From positions 1 to 42,125 of the forward strand of contig CAYPKG010000018.1 in assembly GCA_964411275.1 (NCBI GenBank): a DNA stretch of 42,125 nucleotides. The letters are read 5' to 3'. This DNA comes from CAYPKG01 sp964411275 (lineage in GTDB: Bacteria > Bacillota > Clostridia > Christensenellales > CAG-138). The notes under the pieces were generated by a model. That model was not told the origin of the DNA. It ran no database searches and was given only the letters and a program-made list of their open reading frames with translations. Made by a program: the position numbers and the translations under genes. Below, one piece after another: positions 16,500-24,023 of the stretch. How positions within the stretch are numbered: the first letter of the stretch is position 1; every line of letters begins with the position of its first letter.

Positions 16500-17424
16500 C
16501 TGCCTTCACCTCCTTCTTGGGCTTTTCAGGTGCGACATAGCCATACACCTTGGGCCGCACATATTTGTCGATCAACGGGGTCACGATGTTCATGAGAAGT
16601 ATGGCGTACGTAACGCCTTCGGGGTAGTTGCCATACACCCGGATGATGGCCACGATCAGGCCGGCGCCCGCCGCGTAAATCATCTGGCCTATCGCGGTCA
16701 TGGGGCTGGTGGTATAGTCGGTTGCCATAAACACCGCGCCAAACAGCAGGCCGCCACTGAGCACCGCAGTCACCGGGTCTTGGCCTAAGAGCAGCGCGAA
16801 CACGGCTGCGCTTAATACCATGATCACGGGGATGCGCCAGGAAATCACCTTGCGAACCAACAGATATACAAGCCCCAGCAGTATTGCGGCCTTGCAGACC
16901 TCGCCGATGGAGCCGGGGATGTTGCCCAGGAACAAATCCATCGTGGTGGTCGGGTATCCCGCCAGCGGCGTCGCGGAGGAAACCGCGTCCACCCCAGGCA
17001 ACACAAACGCCGTCATGCGCACAGGCCAGCTGGCTAAGAGCACCGCCCGGGCGGCCAAAGCCGGGTTCACAAAGTTATCGCCGATGCCCCCAAAGAGGCA
17101 TTTAACGAGGATGATCGCGAAGCCCGCGCCGATCACGGCAAGCCACCAGGAAGCCGTGGCGGGCAGGTTCAGGCCCAGTATCAGGCCGGTAACCAGCGCC
17201 GACAGGTCGCCGATGCGCACCGGCCGGTGGGTCAGCTTCTGATAGAGAAACTCAAAGAGCACAGCGCTTATCATGCTGACTACCAGCAGCGTCAGCGCCT
17301 TCATACCAAAGTAGTATACGCCCGCAATGCTTGTGGGGATCAAAGCGATGATGACATCCAGCATCAGCCGGCTGGTGGTATCATTGCTCCGAATATGCGG
17401 AGCGCTGGAAATACGCAAGCTCAT
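16492..17424 (-). CDS. rnfD: Rnf complex membrane flavoprotein RnfD
   Basis: A 310-residue membrane subunit that carries covalent FMN on a threonine. The flavinylation site appears as DAVSSATPLAG with Thr152. The conserved N-terminal stretch SAPHIRSNDTTSRLMLDVII and the segment CLFGGIGDNFVNPALAARA identify the family. The gene begins six bases after rnfC, with AAGGGGG as ribosome binding site inside the rnfC end. Usual RnfD length is 310-350, so it appears complete. It is followed immediately by rnfE. Confidence 0.95.
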   Translation of the reverse strand: MSLRISSAPHIRSNDTTSRLMLDVIIALIPTSIAGVYYFGMKALTLLVVSMISAVLFEFLYQKLTHRPVRIGDLSALVTGLILGLNLPATASWWLAVIGAGFAIILVKCLFGGIGDNFVNPALAARAVLLASWPVRMTAFVLPGVDAVSSATPLAGYPTTTMDLFLGNIPGSIGEVCKAAILLGLVYLLVRKVISWRIPVIMVLSAAVFALLLGQDPVTAVLSGGLLFGAVFMATDYTTSPMTAIGQMIYAAGAGLIVAIIRVYGNYPEGVTYAILLMNIVTPLIDKYVRPKVYGYVAPEKPKKEVKADA

Positions 17425-17430
17425 AAACGC

Positions 17431-18765
17431 TTACCCCCTTTTCTTCGCCAGGGTGATTTTATCCTTGGCGTTCTTCAACGACGCGGTCAACCAGCGGTTG
17501 GCCGGACAGATGTACGAGCAGCTTCCGCAGGCGGTGCAATCCAGCACATTATGCGCTTCCGCCAGATCCAGCTTCTCCGTGTCGCAATAATGCTTGAGCA
17601 GATAAGGGCTCAGGTTCATAGGACAGACCTCCACGCAACGGCCGCAGCGAATACAGGCGGTTTCCTCAAGGGACACGGCATCTTTCACGCTGTAGCAGAC
17701 GATGCCGTTGGTGACCTTTGTTACGGGGACATCCTCGTTGGGGGCGCAAATGCCAGTCATGCCGCCGCCAGCGGTGATTTTCCCAACTTCCTCGGAAAAG
17801 CCGCCGCACTCGGCAATGGCCGCCGAGAACAGGGTGCCGATCCTGAGCAGCAGGTTTGCGGGCTGCTTCACGCAGCCGGTGACGGTGGTCAACCTGGAAA
17901 CCAAAGGCTTTCCGGCAGTCACCGCGTCCGCGATTGCGGCGGCGGTGCCCACGTTCAACACGATCACATGCACGTCAAGGGGCAGCTTCTTCTGGGGCAC
18001 CTGCCGGCCGGTGACAGCCTGGATGAGCTGTTTTTCACCGCCCTGGGGGTACTTGGTTTTAAGGGGCATGACCTCCACGCCCTCCCGGCCTGCCGCGGCC
18101 TTTTGCATGGCGGCGATGGCCTCGGGCTTGTTGTCCTCGATGCCGATCACGCCGCGCTTGACGTCAAGGGCACGCATGGCCGCACGAAGCCCGTCCACCA
18201 CCCGCTCCGGATTTTCCAGCATCAGCCGGTAGTCCGCTGTGAGGAATGTCTCGCACTCCGCGCCGTTTAATATGATTGTGTCGCAATACTTGCCCTCCCC
18301 GACGGTGAGCTTTACATGGGTCGGGAAGCCGGCGCCGCCCATGCCGCAGATGCCCGCGGCCTTGATGGCGGGGATGATGCTCGCGGGGTTCACCGTCTCT
18401 ACGCTGCCGTAGGCGGTGAGGTCTTTGACCCATTCATCCTGAAAGTCGTTCTTGATTGTCACGCACATGGCGGGACTGGCGGTGAGGTACGGCTTTAAGC
18501 CAACTTCCAGCACCTCTCCCGAAACGCTGGCGTGTACCGGAACCCCCAAAAAACCCACCGGTTCGCCGATGACTTGTCCCATCTTCACCAAATCGCCCTT
18601 TTTCACAATTGGGTTGCTGGGCGGCCCCAGGTGCATCCCCATGAGGATACACACTTCGTCTGATATAAACTCCCGTATCGGCACATTCCGGGTGGGAAGC
18701 TTGCCCTCGTGGGCCTTATGCATGGGATGCACACCGCCCTTAAAGGAATGCTTTGGCAATGCCAA
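17431..18765 (-). CDS. rnfC: Rnf complex NADH-interacting subunit RnfC
   Basis: A 444-residue peripheral subunit that exchanges electrons with NAD(H). It has an N-terminal FKGGVHP motif, a lipoyl-like segment (VKKGDLVKMGQVIGE), the nucleotide/FMN-binding region GMGGAGFPTHVK, and two [4Fe-4S] motifs near the C-terminus (CIRCGRCVEVCP, CTACGSCSYICP). The start is not an ATG: GGAAAGG lies six bases before the TTG at 18765, and a GTG (18768) or the TTG at 18759 are alternatives. It is the first gene of the rnf operon; a Rex-like site overlaps the promoter region. Confidence 0.93.
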   Translation of the reverse strand: MALPKHSFKGGVHPMHKAHEGKLPTRNVPIREFISDEVCILMGMHLGPPSNPIVKKGDLVKMGQVIGEPVGFLGVPVHASVSGEVLEVGLKPYLTASPAMCVTIKNDFQDEWVKDLTAYGSVETVNPASIIPAIKAAGICGMGGAGFPTHVKLTVGEGKYCDTIILNGAECETFLTADYRLMLENPERVVDGLRAAMRALDVKRGVIGIEDNKPEAIAAMQKAAAGREGVEVMPLKTKYPQGGEKQLIQAVTGRQVPQKKLPLDVHVIVLNVGTAAAIADAVTAGKPLVSRLTTVTGCVKQPANLLLRIGTLFSAAIAECGGFSEEVGKITAGGGMTGICAPNEDVPVTKVTNGIVCYSVKDAVSLEETACIRCGRCVEVCPMNLSPYLLKHYCDTEKLDLAEAHNVLDCTACGSCSYICPANRWLTASLKNAKDKITLAKKRG

Positions 18766-18811
18766 CACCTGCCTTTCCGTTACTAAAAAGTATAAGTCCA
18801 ACAATTCAATG

Positions 18812-18841
18812 AATATATATCCATTGTCACAGATTTCACAA
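18812..18841 (-). promoter_or_regulatory. Rex-like operator overlapping a candidate rnf promoter
   Basis: On the minus strand TTGTGAAATCTGTGACAA (18841-18824) matches the Rex consensus TTGTGAAN4TTCACAA at 12 of 14 positions. Its first six bases can also act as a -35 box, followed after 18 bases by TATATT (18817-18812). Rex responds to the NADH/NAD+ ratio, which fits control of an NADH-linked complex. Assignment is by pattern only. Confidence 0.45.
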
Positions 18842-18842
18842 C

Positions 18843-18864
18843 AAAAAAAGGGTATATCACCCTT
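18843..18864 (-). terminator. Intrinsic terminator-like hairpin upstream of the rnf promoter
   Basis: On the minus strand AAGGGT-GATAT-ACCCTT (18864-18848) is followed by further T's to 18843. It lies seven bases after the stop of a small ORF and just upstream of the candidate rnf -35 box. Confidence 0.55.
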
Positions 18865-18870
18865 ATTCTC

Positions 18871-18969
18871 TTACTTCAGGTCACGTTTTTCGCCAATCAC
18901 CAACAATGTTCTACCCTCTCCGCGTTCATGCGCTACCAGTATAGCATATGTCTTTTTATTTTGCACCAT
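18871..18969 (-). CDS. Possible 32-residue small protein upstream of rnfC
   Basis: An ATG-initiated frame of 32 residues (begins MVQNKKTYAILVAHERGEG, ends VIGEKRDLK) stops seven bases before a terminator-like hairpin, which is how a real gene would end. Its residue mix looks protein-like, with a short beta-type hydrophobic segment and a charged tail. No convincing ribosome binding site precedes the ATG. An extended -10 like TGCTATACT lies inside it, so the region could instead be a short RNA. It could also be a fragment of a lost gene. I recognise no family. Confidence 0.3.
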   Translation of the reverse strand: MVQNKKTYAILVAHERGEGRTLLVIGEKRDLK

Positions 18970-19084
18970 AAAAATCTTGAAAAGGCTTGGAAAAATCTAT
19001 GGTTTTTGTTTATAACCCCGCGCCGCCCATCAAAAGAAGCGTCAAAAGCCGCATACAACGCTTTTGTGGGGACATGCTACAACC

Positions 19085-19450
19085 ATGAAACAAAAGCAAA
19101 AACAAAAAATTCCCCTGCTGCTGGCCGGAGCCGCGACCGGGCTGATCAACGGCCTGTTCGGGTCCGGCGGCGGCTTGCTGGCGGTGGTCATTTTAGAGCG
19201 GATCCAGGGCCTCAATAAAAGCGAGGCACATGCCACCGCCCTCATCGTCATGCTGCCCCTGACCGTAGTCAGCATCGGGGTATACTGGCTTCGTGGCATT
19301 CTCGAATGGAACGCCGCGCCGTTTGTGGCGCTGGGGCTAGTACCAGCAAGCATATTTGGCGCAAAGCTCCTTGGCAGGCTGCGGGGGGTATGGATCAACC
19401 GGCTGTTTTGCGTTTTGATGCTGGCCGCCGGACTGCGGCTGTTATTTTAA
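19085..19450 (+). CDS. Half-size TauE/SafE-family membrane protein (first of a pair)
   Basis: A 121-residue membrane protein with about four helices, equal to one of the two repeats of a normal TauE/SafE (TSUP) transporter of about 250 residues. The repeat hallmark G-x3-G-x-FGSGGGLLAVVIL is near residue 17, and the LP..VVSIGVYW segment follows. TSUP proteins export or import sulfur-containing or organic anions; the substrate here is unknown. The ATG at 19085 is preceded by a weak GGGGA. A second half-size protein follows 112 bases downstream, so the two may form a heterodimer that rebuilds the full fold. Confidence 0.75.
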   Translation: MKQKQKQKIPLLLAGAATGLINGLFGSGGGLLAVVILERIQGLNKSEAHATALIVMLPLTVVSIGVYWLRGILEWNAAPFVALGLVPASIFGAKLLGRLRGVWINRLFCVLMLAAGLRLLF

Positions 19451-19562
19451 TACATCCGCAATGAACGATGCATTTTAATGCAAGAGGCAGCACTGCGAGC
19501 ATGTCTTATCCACCCTTTAATAAAAAACTGGGTTTGAGAATGAGCATAACGGGAGCGATCGT

Positions 19563-19937
19563 ATGGATTGGCTTTGGTATCTCTTAGCGGGGGCCCTCGC
19601 CGGAATACTGTCCGGCATGGGCATGGGAGGCGGCACGGTGTTGATCCCGCTTTTAACCATATTCTTAGGCGTCAGCCAGCGCGGCGCACAAAGCGCAAAC
19701 ATGCTGGCCTTTTTGCCCGGCGCGCTAGCCGCAATCCTCATCCACCGCAAGGATGGGCGGCTGAACTTCAAGGCGGGTATCCCGCTTTTGATTTCCGGCG
19801 CGCTGGGGGCCGTGGCGGGGGCGCTTGTTGCGGCGTGGGTTTCAGCCGACTGGCTGAAAAAGGGGTTCGGTGGGTTTCTCATCGTGCTGGCGGTCATTCA
19901 ATGGCGGGCCGGCGAAAAGCCATCGGCAAAGCCTTAG
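19563..19937 (+). CDS. Half-size TauE/SafE-family membrane protein (second of a pair)
   Basis: A 124-residue membrane protein with the same repeat signature (AGILSGMGMGGGTVLIPLL near residue 12) and NMLAFLPGALAAILIHRKDG in the middle, then GALGAVAGALVAAWVS. It has its own N-terminus and start and is in a different frame from the first protein. The pair is therefore not simply one broken gene: both begin with the repeat signature. The stop codon lies inside a palindromic element (19920-19950) which may end the message. Function is probably anion transport with its neighbour. Confidence 0.75.
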   Translation: MDWLWYLLAGALAGILSGMGMGGGTVLIPLLTIFLGVSQRGAQSANMLAFLPGALAAILIHRKDGRLNFKAGIPLLISGALGAVAGALVAAWVSADWLKKGFGGFLIVLAVIQWRAGEKPSAKP

Positions 19938-19970
19938 GCCTTGCCGATGGGATCACTGTGGTGGATTTTT
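19920..19970 (+). repeat. Dispersed palindromic 3'-end element, copy B
   Basis: CCATCGGCAA (19920-19929) pairs with TTGCCGATGG (19941-19950), extended inside by GCC/GGC, then GATCACTGTGGTGGATTT. This matches copy A at 14366-14415 in the other orientation. An A-T pair in copy A is a G-C pair here. It covers the stop of the second TauE/SafE gene. Confidence 0.65.
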
Positions 19971-20031
19971 GCGCGGTTTGCCCGCATCCTATGGGCGCCA
20001 GGGGCAACCCGCGAAAGAGAATACCGAAACT

Positions 20032-21807
20032 CTAATCCTTACGAAGCAGCCCCTCAATCCGCCTGTCGCTGTCGTTATCCAGCATAGCCGCCACCCGGGT
20101 GCCCGCTTCTTCGTGTGCTTCTAAAAGAATGCGCCCCGTGCCCCTGATGGCGTTCATCACGTCGTACCGGTCGTAGGGGACGAGGAACTCCCTTCGGGTT
20201 TGCCCCCGGTTCAGGCTTTTCTCTACCAGGTCGAGAAGCTCCCCAAGGCCCTCTCCGGTAGCAGCGCTGACATGGGCCCAATGCCCCCGGTGGGCCGGGT
20301 TGGCCTCCTGCTTGTCGATCTTGTTGTATACGTTTATCCTTTGGGTGTCCCCCGCGCCCAACTGTGTGAGCACCTCTTCCACCACCTGCATCTGTGTATC
20401 GTAATAGCCGCTTGCGCAATCCACCACGTGCAATATGAGATCCGCCTCGGCAACCTCTTCCAGCGTGGCGCGAAACGCCCGCACCAGCTCGTGGGGAAGC
20501 TTATTGATAAACCCCACGGTGTCGGAGAATACCGCCTCTGTCCCCCCCGGAAGCGTCACCCGCCTCACCACCGGGTCCAGGGTAGCGAACAGCTTATCCT
20601 CCGCCAGCGCGTCGCTGCCGGACACGGCGTTTAACAATGAGGATTTCCCCGCGTTGGTGTACCCCACAAGCGCCACCACAGGCACGGCGTTTTTCTGCCG
20701 CCGCTCCCGCCTTAGCTGCCGCTGGGCAGCCACCTCGTTGAGCGCCTGCTCCAGCTCGAATATCCGCCGCTTGATCCGCCGCCGGTCGATTTCCAGTTTC
20801 TTTTCCCCCGGGCCCCGCGTGCCAATGCCGCCGCCCAGCCGGGACAGCGCCGTCCCCTGGCCGGTCAGCCGGGGCAGGCGGTAATTGAGCTGCGCCAGCT
20901 CCACCTGCAATTTTCCCTCCCTGGACTGGGCCCTGCCCGCGAATATGTCCAGTATGAGCGCCGTCCGGTCGATGACAGGCCGTCCCAGCAAAAGCTCCAG
21001 GTTTCGAAGCTGCACGGCGGAAAGCTCGTCGTCGAACACGAAAAGATCCGCCTCCCGGGCGCTGCCCATCAGGCTGAGCTCCTCCGCCTTGCCGGAGCCG
21101 ATATACGTGGCGTTGTCCGGCGAGCCCCGCTTTTGCAAGCTGCTGCCCACCACTTCGCCGCCGGCGGTTTTTACAAGCTCTGAAAGCTCCGCAATGGTAT
21201 CGTAAGGCGCGTTTGACTGCAACCCCGCCAATATCACCCGCTCCGGCCTGGTTTCCCCGGTTTCCTTTGTTGTGGCTTTTAGCCGTTCATCCGCCGCAAT
21301 CAGCGCCCGCATCAGGGCCATTTGGGGCAGATGCATGGGCGTAAGCGGGCCGTAAAGCAGCACCGCAAAGCCATCCTCCTCGTCCCATTCTCCCAAATAC
21401 CCGGCATAGAAATCCCCTGGCGCACCGTCTTTTACCCCCAGCGCCGCCATGGCGTCCAGGCGCATGCTGCGAAGCGTGCCCATATCCACGCCGCTGAGCC
21501 TTCCGCTGCCGTTGGGGTGGGTGTGGATACAGCGCACGCCGCACAAGCGGTCGATATTTCGCACCACTCGCATATCCGGCATGGATACGGTACCGCTGTC
21601 GCCCACGCTGACGTCCACCACCTGGCCGTCACGCTTGAGATACACGGAAATCTCCCGGCCGATGATCCCGGTCAGCCTGGCAAGCTCCATCAAAAGCTCC
21701 GCTGGGGCAAACTCATCCTGCCCAGCCCGCAATTCATACAGGGCGGAGATCTCATCCAATATAGTCTGTCGAATTCCGGCAATATTGCCATTTACTTTAT
21801 TCTGCAT
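20032..21807 (-). CDS. hflX: Ribosome-associated GTPase HflX with N-terminal JAMM-like extension
   Basis: A 591-residue protein. Residues about 185-375 match the HflX N-terminal and coiled-coil regions (GGEVVGSSLQKRGSPDNATYIGSGK, then LSRLGGGIGTRGPGE). Residues about 376-560 are the GTPase: G1 GYTNAGKSS (382-390), FATLDP, DTVGF and NKID. HflX splits stalled or inactive ribosomes. The first 185 residues are an extension not found in E. coli HflX. It contains H95THPNGSGRLSGVD108, an exact HxHPx6SxxD JAMM pattern, with a candidate Glu52. The ATG at 21807 is chosen because the family N-terminus (NGNIAGIRQ) begins there; no Shine-Dalgarno is seen, and TATACT lies seven bases before it. Confidence 0.93.
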   Translation of the reverse strand: MQNKVNGNIAGIRQTILDEISALYELRAGQDEFAPAELLMELARLTGIIGREISVYLKRDGQVVDVSVGDSGTVSMPDMRVVRNIDRLCGVRCIHTHPNGSGRLSGVDMGTLRSMRLDAMAALGVKDGAPGDFYAGYLGEWDEEDGFAVLLYGPLTPMHLPQMALMRALIAADERLKATTKETGETRPERVILAGLQSNAPYDTIAELSELVKTAGGEVVGSSLQKRGSPDNATYIGSGKAEELSLMGSAREADLFVFDDELSAVQLRNLELLLGRPVIDRTALILDIFAGRAQSREGKLQVELAQLNYRLPRLTGQGTALSRLGGGIGTRGPGEKKLEIDRRRIKRRIFELEQALNEVAAQRQLRRERRQKNAVPVVALVGYTNAGKSSLLNAVSGSDALAEDKLFATLDPVVRRVTLPGGTEAVFSDTVGFINKLPHELVRAFRATLEEVAEADLILHVVDCASGYYDTQMQVVEEVLTQLGAGDTQRINVYNKIDKQEANPAHRGHWAHVSAATGEGLGELLDLVEKSLNRGQTRREFLVPYDRYDVMNAIRGTGRILLEAHEEAGTRVAAMLDNDSDRRIEGLLRKD

Positions 21808-21942
21808 GCTACTAGTATACCGCTTTTCTCTTATGATACAATAAAGGAAATCTCCGCCCGGCAAAAAAATTATCTGGGGGATTTACAATGCATGGCAATG
21901 CGTGTATGATTGTTGCTGGGTTTTAATAACCCGCCGCTGCTA

Positions 21943-21971
21943 TTAAACTTACACTTTTTTTAGAGTATAAC
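21943..21971 (+). promoter_or_regulatory. Candidate sigma-A promoter of the small membrane protein gene
   Basis: TTAAAC (21943-21948) and TATAAC (21966-21971) are separated by 17 bases, and the gene starts 19 bases after the -10 box. Confidence 0.5.
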
Positions 21972-21990
21972 CGTATAAGGAAGGGCAACC

Positions 21991-22338
21991 ATGAACATTC
22001 AGGATGAAACCCCGCGCCAGGAATTGACGCAGAATGCTGAAGCCGCTGCTGTTGAACAGCATGACAAGGAGCACGCCAAGTATTTTTACGTCCAGAACGC
22101 GTTTGTGGCCATTGCCGCGCTGTTGTTTCTTGCGTCCATGCTGCCAGAACGCATCATCTTAGATGCAAGCAGCATTCTCAAGACTGTGGCGTATCTCATG
22201 GGCGCGCTGGCGTATGGAACGGAGATCATCGCGCTCACAGCGCGCTTTACAAAGAAAATCCCCAAATACGAGTTGTTTATGCCCTGTGTATTCGGGGTTC
22301 TCTACATACTTCTTGGCATCAGCTATCTAAGCCACTGA
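21991..22338 (+). CDS. Small three-helix membrane protein, function unknown
   Basis: A 115-residue protein with a charged, Glu/Gln-rich N-terminus of about 28 residues and three hydrophobic segments (NAFVAIAALLFLASML, a middle SILKTVAYLMGALAYG, and MPCVFGVLYILLGISYL). No catalytic or binding motif is visible and I recognise no family. The ATG follows AGGAAGGG, and a plausible promoter lies just upstream. It is monocistronic; its terminator lies inside the end of the converging nucleotidyltransferase gene. Confidence 0.75.
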   Translation: MNIQDETPRQELTQNAEAAAVEQHDKEHAKYFYVQNAFVAIAALLFLASMLPERIILDASSILKTVAYLMGALAYGTEIIALTARFTKKIPKYELFMPCVFGVLYILLGISYLSH

Positions 22339-22345
22339 TGATGCG

Positions 22346-23254
22346 TTATTGCCACAACCGGCGCGGGTATACCCCCGCGTTTTTTAATTGCTCCACAGCG
22401 ACGGCCACATGATCCCTGTCCTCCCGGTAGGTCACGCCAAACCAATGGTCGGAACAGGGCAGTACCCTAACGCTTGCTTTGTTTTCCTCCAGCAGCTCCT
22501 GGACGGTGGTGGGAAGAAGATACTCGGCCGTGAGGGGGTCCGACAATAGCGTCGTGTCAAGAAACACGGGGAATTTTTCCGTCAGCGCCGGGATGAGCTC
22601 CGGCCCAAACCCCCAAAGGTTCATGGATACCACCGCCTCCGCCGCAACCGGGATTTCCCCGTCCTGTGTCAGGCGCGCGGGGCCATGCTTTCCCCAGCCA
22701 ATATTTCTCGTCTCCTGGATGTGCTCAAGCATCCCGTCCCGGCTTACCCGGCACACCCCCCTCGTCACGGTTCCATGCTCTGTCAAAGTGTTTTTCAGCT
22801 GATAACCCACCATGGCATACTCCCCCTTCCGGCGGGGGACGCATAAAAATTCATAGATGGCCGATATGGCTCTGGGGCCATAATAATCATCGGCATTGAT
22901 CACCGCAAAGGGGCCGTCCAATGTGTCGCGGCAGGCCAGCAGCGCCTGGGACGTTCCCCAGGGGCGCACCCGGCCCACAGGCGGGGCATACCCTGCCGGG
23001 AGGTCGTTTAGACCCTGGTAAACGCATTTGATGTCCACATGCCCCCGCAGCCGGTGGCCGATGGCCGCGTCAAAATCCGCCTGCATCTCTTCCTTGATGA
23101 TGCAAACGATTTTGTCAAACCCTGCCCGAACCGCGTCATATATGGAAAAATCGATGAGCAAATGCCCCTCGGGGTCCACCCCTTCAATCTGCTTGAGCCC
23201 ACCATATCGGCTTCCCATGCCAGCCGCCAGTATCACCAAGACCGGTTTTGTCAT
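22346..23254 (-). CDS. Nucleotidyltransferase-family protein (sugar-nucleotide type)
   Basis: A 302-residue GT-A-fold protein. The N-terminus carries the nucleotidyltransferase signature LAAGMGSRYGGLKQ, and VINADDYYG in the middle supplies the metal-binding aspartates. Such enzymes join an NTP to a sugar phosphate or a related group. There is no left-handed helix domain for acetyl transfer, and the C-terminus is short. The exact substrate is not evident, and no cell-wall or polysaccharide genes are adjacent. The start at 23254 precedes MTKPVLVILAAG directly. Confidence 0.85.
   Translation of the reverse strand: MTKPVLVILAAGMGSRYGGLKQIEGVDPEGHLLIDFSIYDAVRAGFDKIVCIIKEEMQADFDAAIGHRLRGHVDIKCVYQGLNDLPAGYAPPVGRVRPWGTSQALLACRDTLDGPFAVINADDYYGPRAISAIYEFLCVPRRKGEYAMVGYQLKNTLTEHGTVTRGVCRVSRDGMLEHIQETRNIGWGKHGPARLTQDGEIPVAAEAVVSMNLWGFGPELIPALTEKFPVFLDTTLLSDPLTAEYLLPTTVQELLEENKASVRVLPCSDHWFGVTYREDRDHVAVAVEQLKNAGVYPRRLWQ
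22362..22385 (+). terminator. Intrinsic terminator embedded in the nucleotidyltransferase gene end
   Basis: CGCGGG (22362-22367) pairs with CCCGCG (22374-22379), followed by T6. It lies 24 bases after the stop of the small membrane protein and within the last codons of the opposite gene. Confidence 0.65.
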
Positions 23255-23364
23255 TTGTCTTGCCGCTCCTTATGGTTATTGTCTGTCAGAGTATATCATA
23301 CCATAACCCGCTATGGACAGATCCATCCAAATTTGTTATAACTCAAAGAAAGGAGGGCGGCAGC

Positions 23365-24003
23365 ATGCATGAGATCGGAACAATGTTTTTAGACTGGCTG
23401 TACCCGCCCCATGTGGCCTGCGCCTTTTGCGGCGTGGAGGCACAGCTGAATGAACGGGACTTATGCCCCGCCTGCTTTGCGGCGCTTAAACTGGCGCCAA
23501 ATCCCCCCTGCCCCCGGGAGCTGGACGGTTTTTTCGCCGGGGCTGTTTATCAGGGCACGGCAAGAACCGCCATATGGCGCTATAAATACAATGGATGCGC
23601 CTATCTCGCCGCTCCCCTCGCCGCGTTTTTGACCCTGCCTGAAAACTGGCATGGGGACGCCCTCGTCCCCGTTCCCCTCTGGCACAAAAAGGAACGGCAA
23701 CGGGGCTATAATCAAAGCGCGCTCCTTGCCCGGGAATTGTCCGGGCGGGCTTTGTGTCCCGTGGAGCAAAGCTGGCTTCATAGGATACGGGATACCGGAA
23801 CCCAAACCAACCTCGATCATGACGCCCGGACAAAAAACGTCAAGAACGCATTTCAAGCGGCTGTGGCAGTAAGAGGGAAGCGGATCGTATTGATCGACGA
23901 CGTGGCCACAACCGGCGCCACGCTAAACGCCTGCGCCCGTGCCCTCAGGGCTGCCGGAGCTAAGGCTGTGTTCGCGCTTACCGTATTCGTTACTCCCAAG
24001 TAA
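23365..24003 (+). CDS. ComF-family phosphoribosyltransferase-like protein
   Basis: A 212-residue protein of the ComF/GntX family. It has an N-terminal zinc finger (CAFCGVEAQ then LCPACF) and a C-terminal phosphoribosyltransferase-type domain with the PRPP loop VLIDDVATTGATL. Also visible are the family segments ALVPVPLWHKKERQRGYNQS and TGTQTNLDHDARTKNVKNAF. In Bacillus, ComF takes part in DNA uptake; the role elsewhere is less clear and no com operon is present here. The ATG at 23365 follows AGGAGGG; the longer frame from 23248 lacks support. It converges on the SleC-like gene, 20 bases away. Confidence 0.9.
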   Translation: MHEIGTMFLDWLYPPHVACAFCGVEAQLNERDLCPACFAALKLAPNPPCPRELDGFFAGAVYQGTARTAIWRYKYNGCAYLAAPLAAFLTLPENWHGDALVPVPLWHKKERQRGYNQSALLARELSGRALCPVEQSWLHRIRDTGTQTNLDHDARTKNVKNAFQAAVAVRGKRIVLIDDVATTGATLNACARALRAAGAKAVFALTVFVTPK

Positions 24004-24023
24004 CGCTGCACGAAGCGGGCGGT

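Noticed and set aside
17227..18270. Long plus-strand frame opposite rnfC/rnfD
   Set aside because: Antisense to two confident Rnf genes; no ribosome binding site.
18848..18864. Attenuator in the rnf leader
   Set aside because: The more likely rnf promoter lies downstream of this hairpin, so it would end an upstream transcript instead; kept as a terminator only.
19085..19937. One TauE/SafE gene broken by a frameshift
   Set aside because: Both proteins begin with the repeat signature and have their own starts with 112 bases between; a split pair explains this better.
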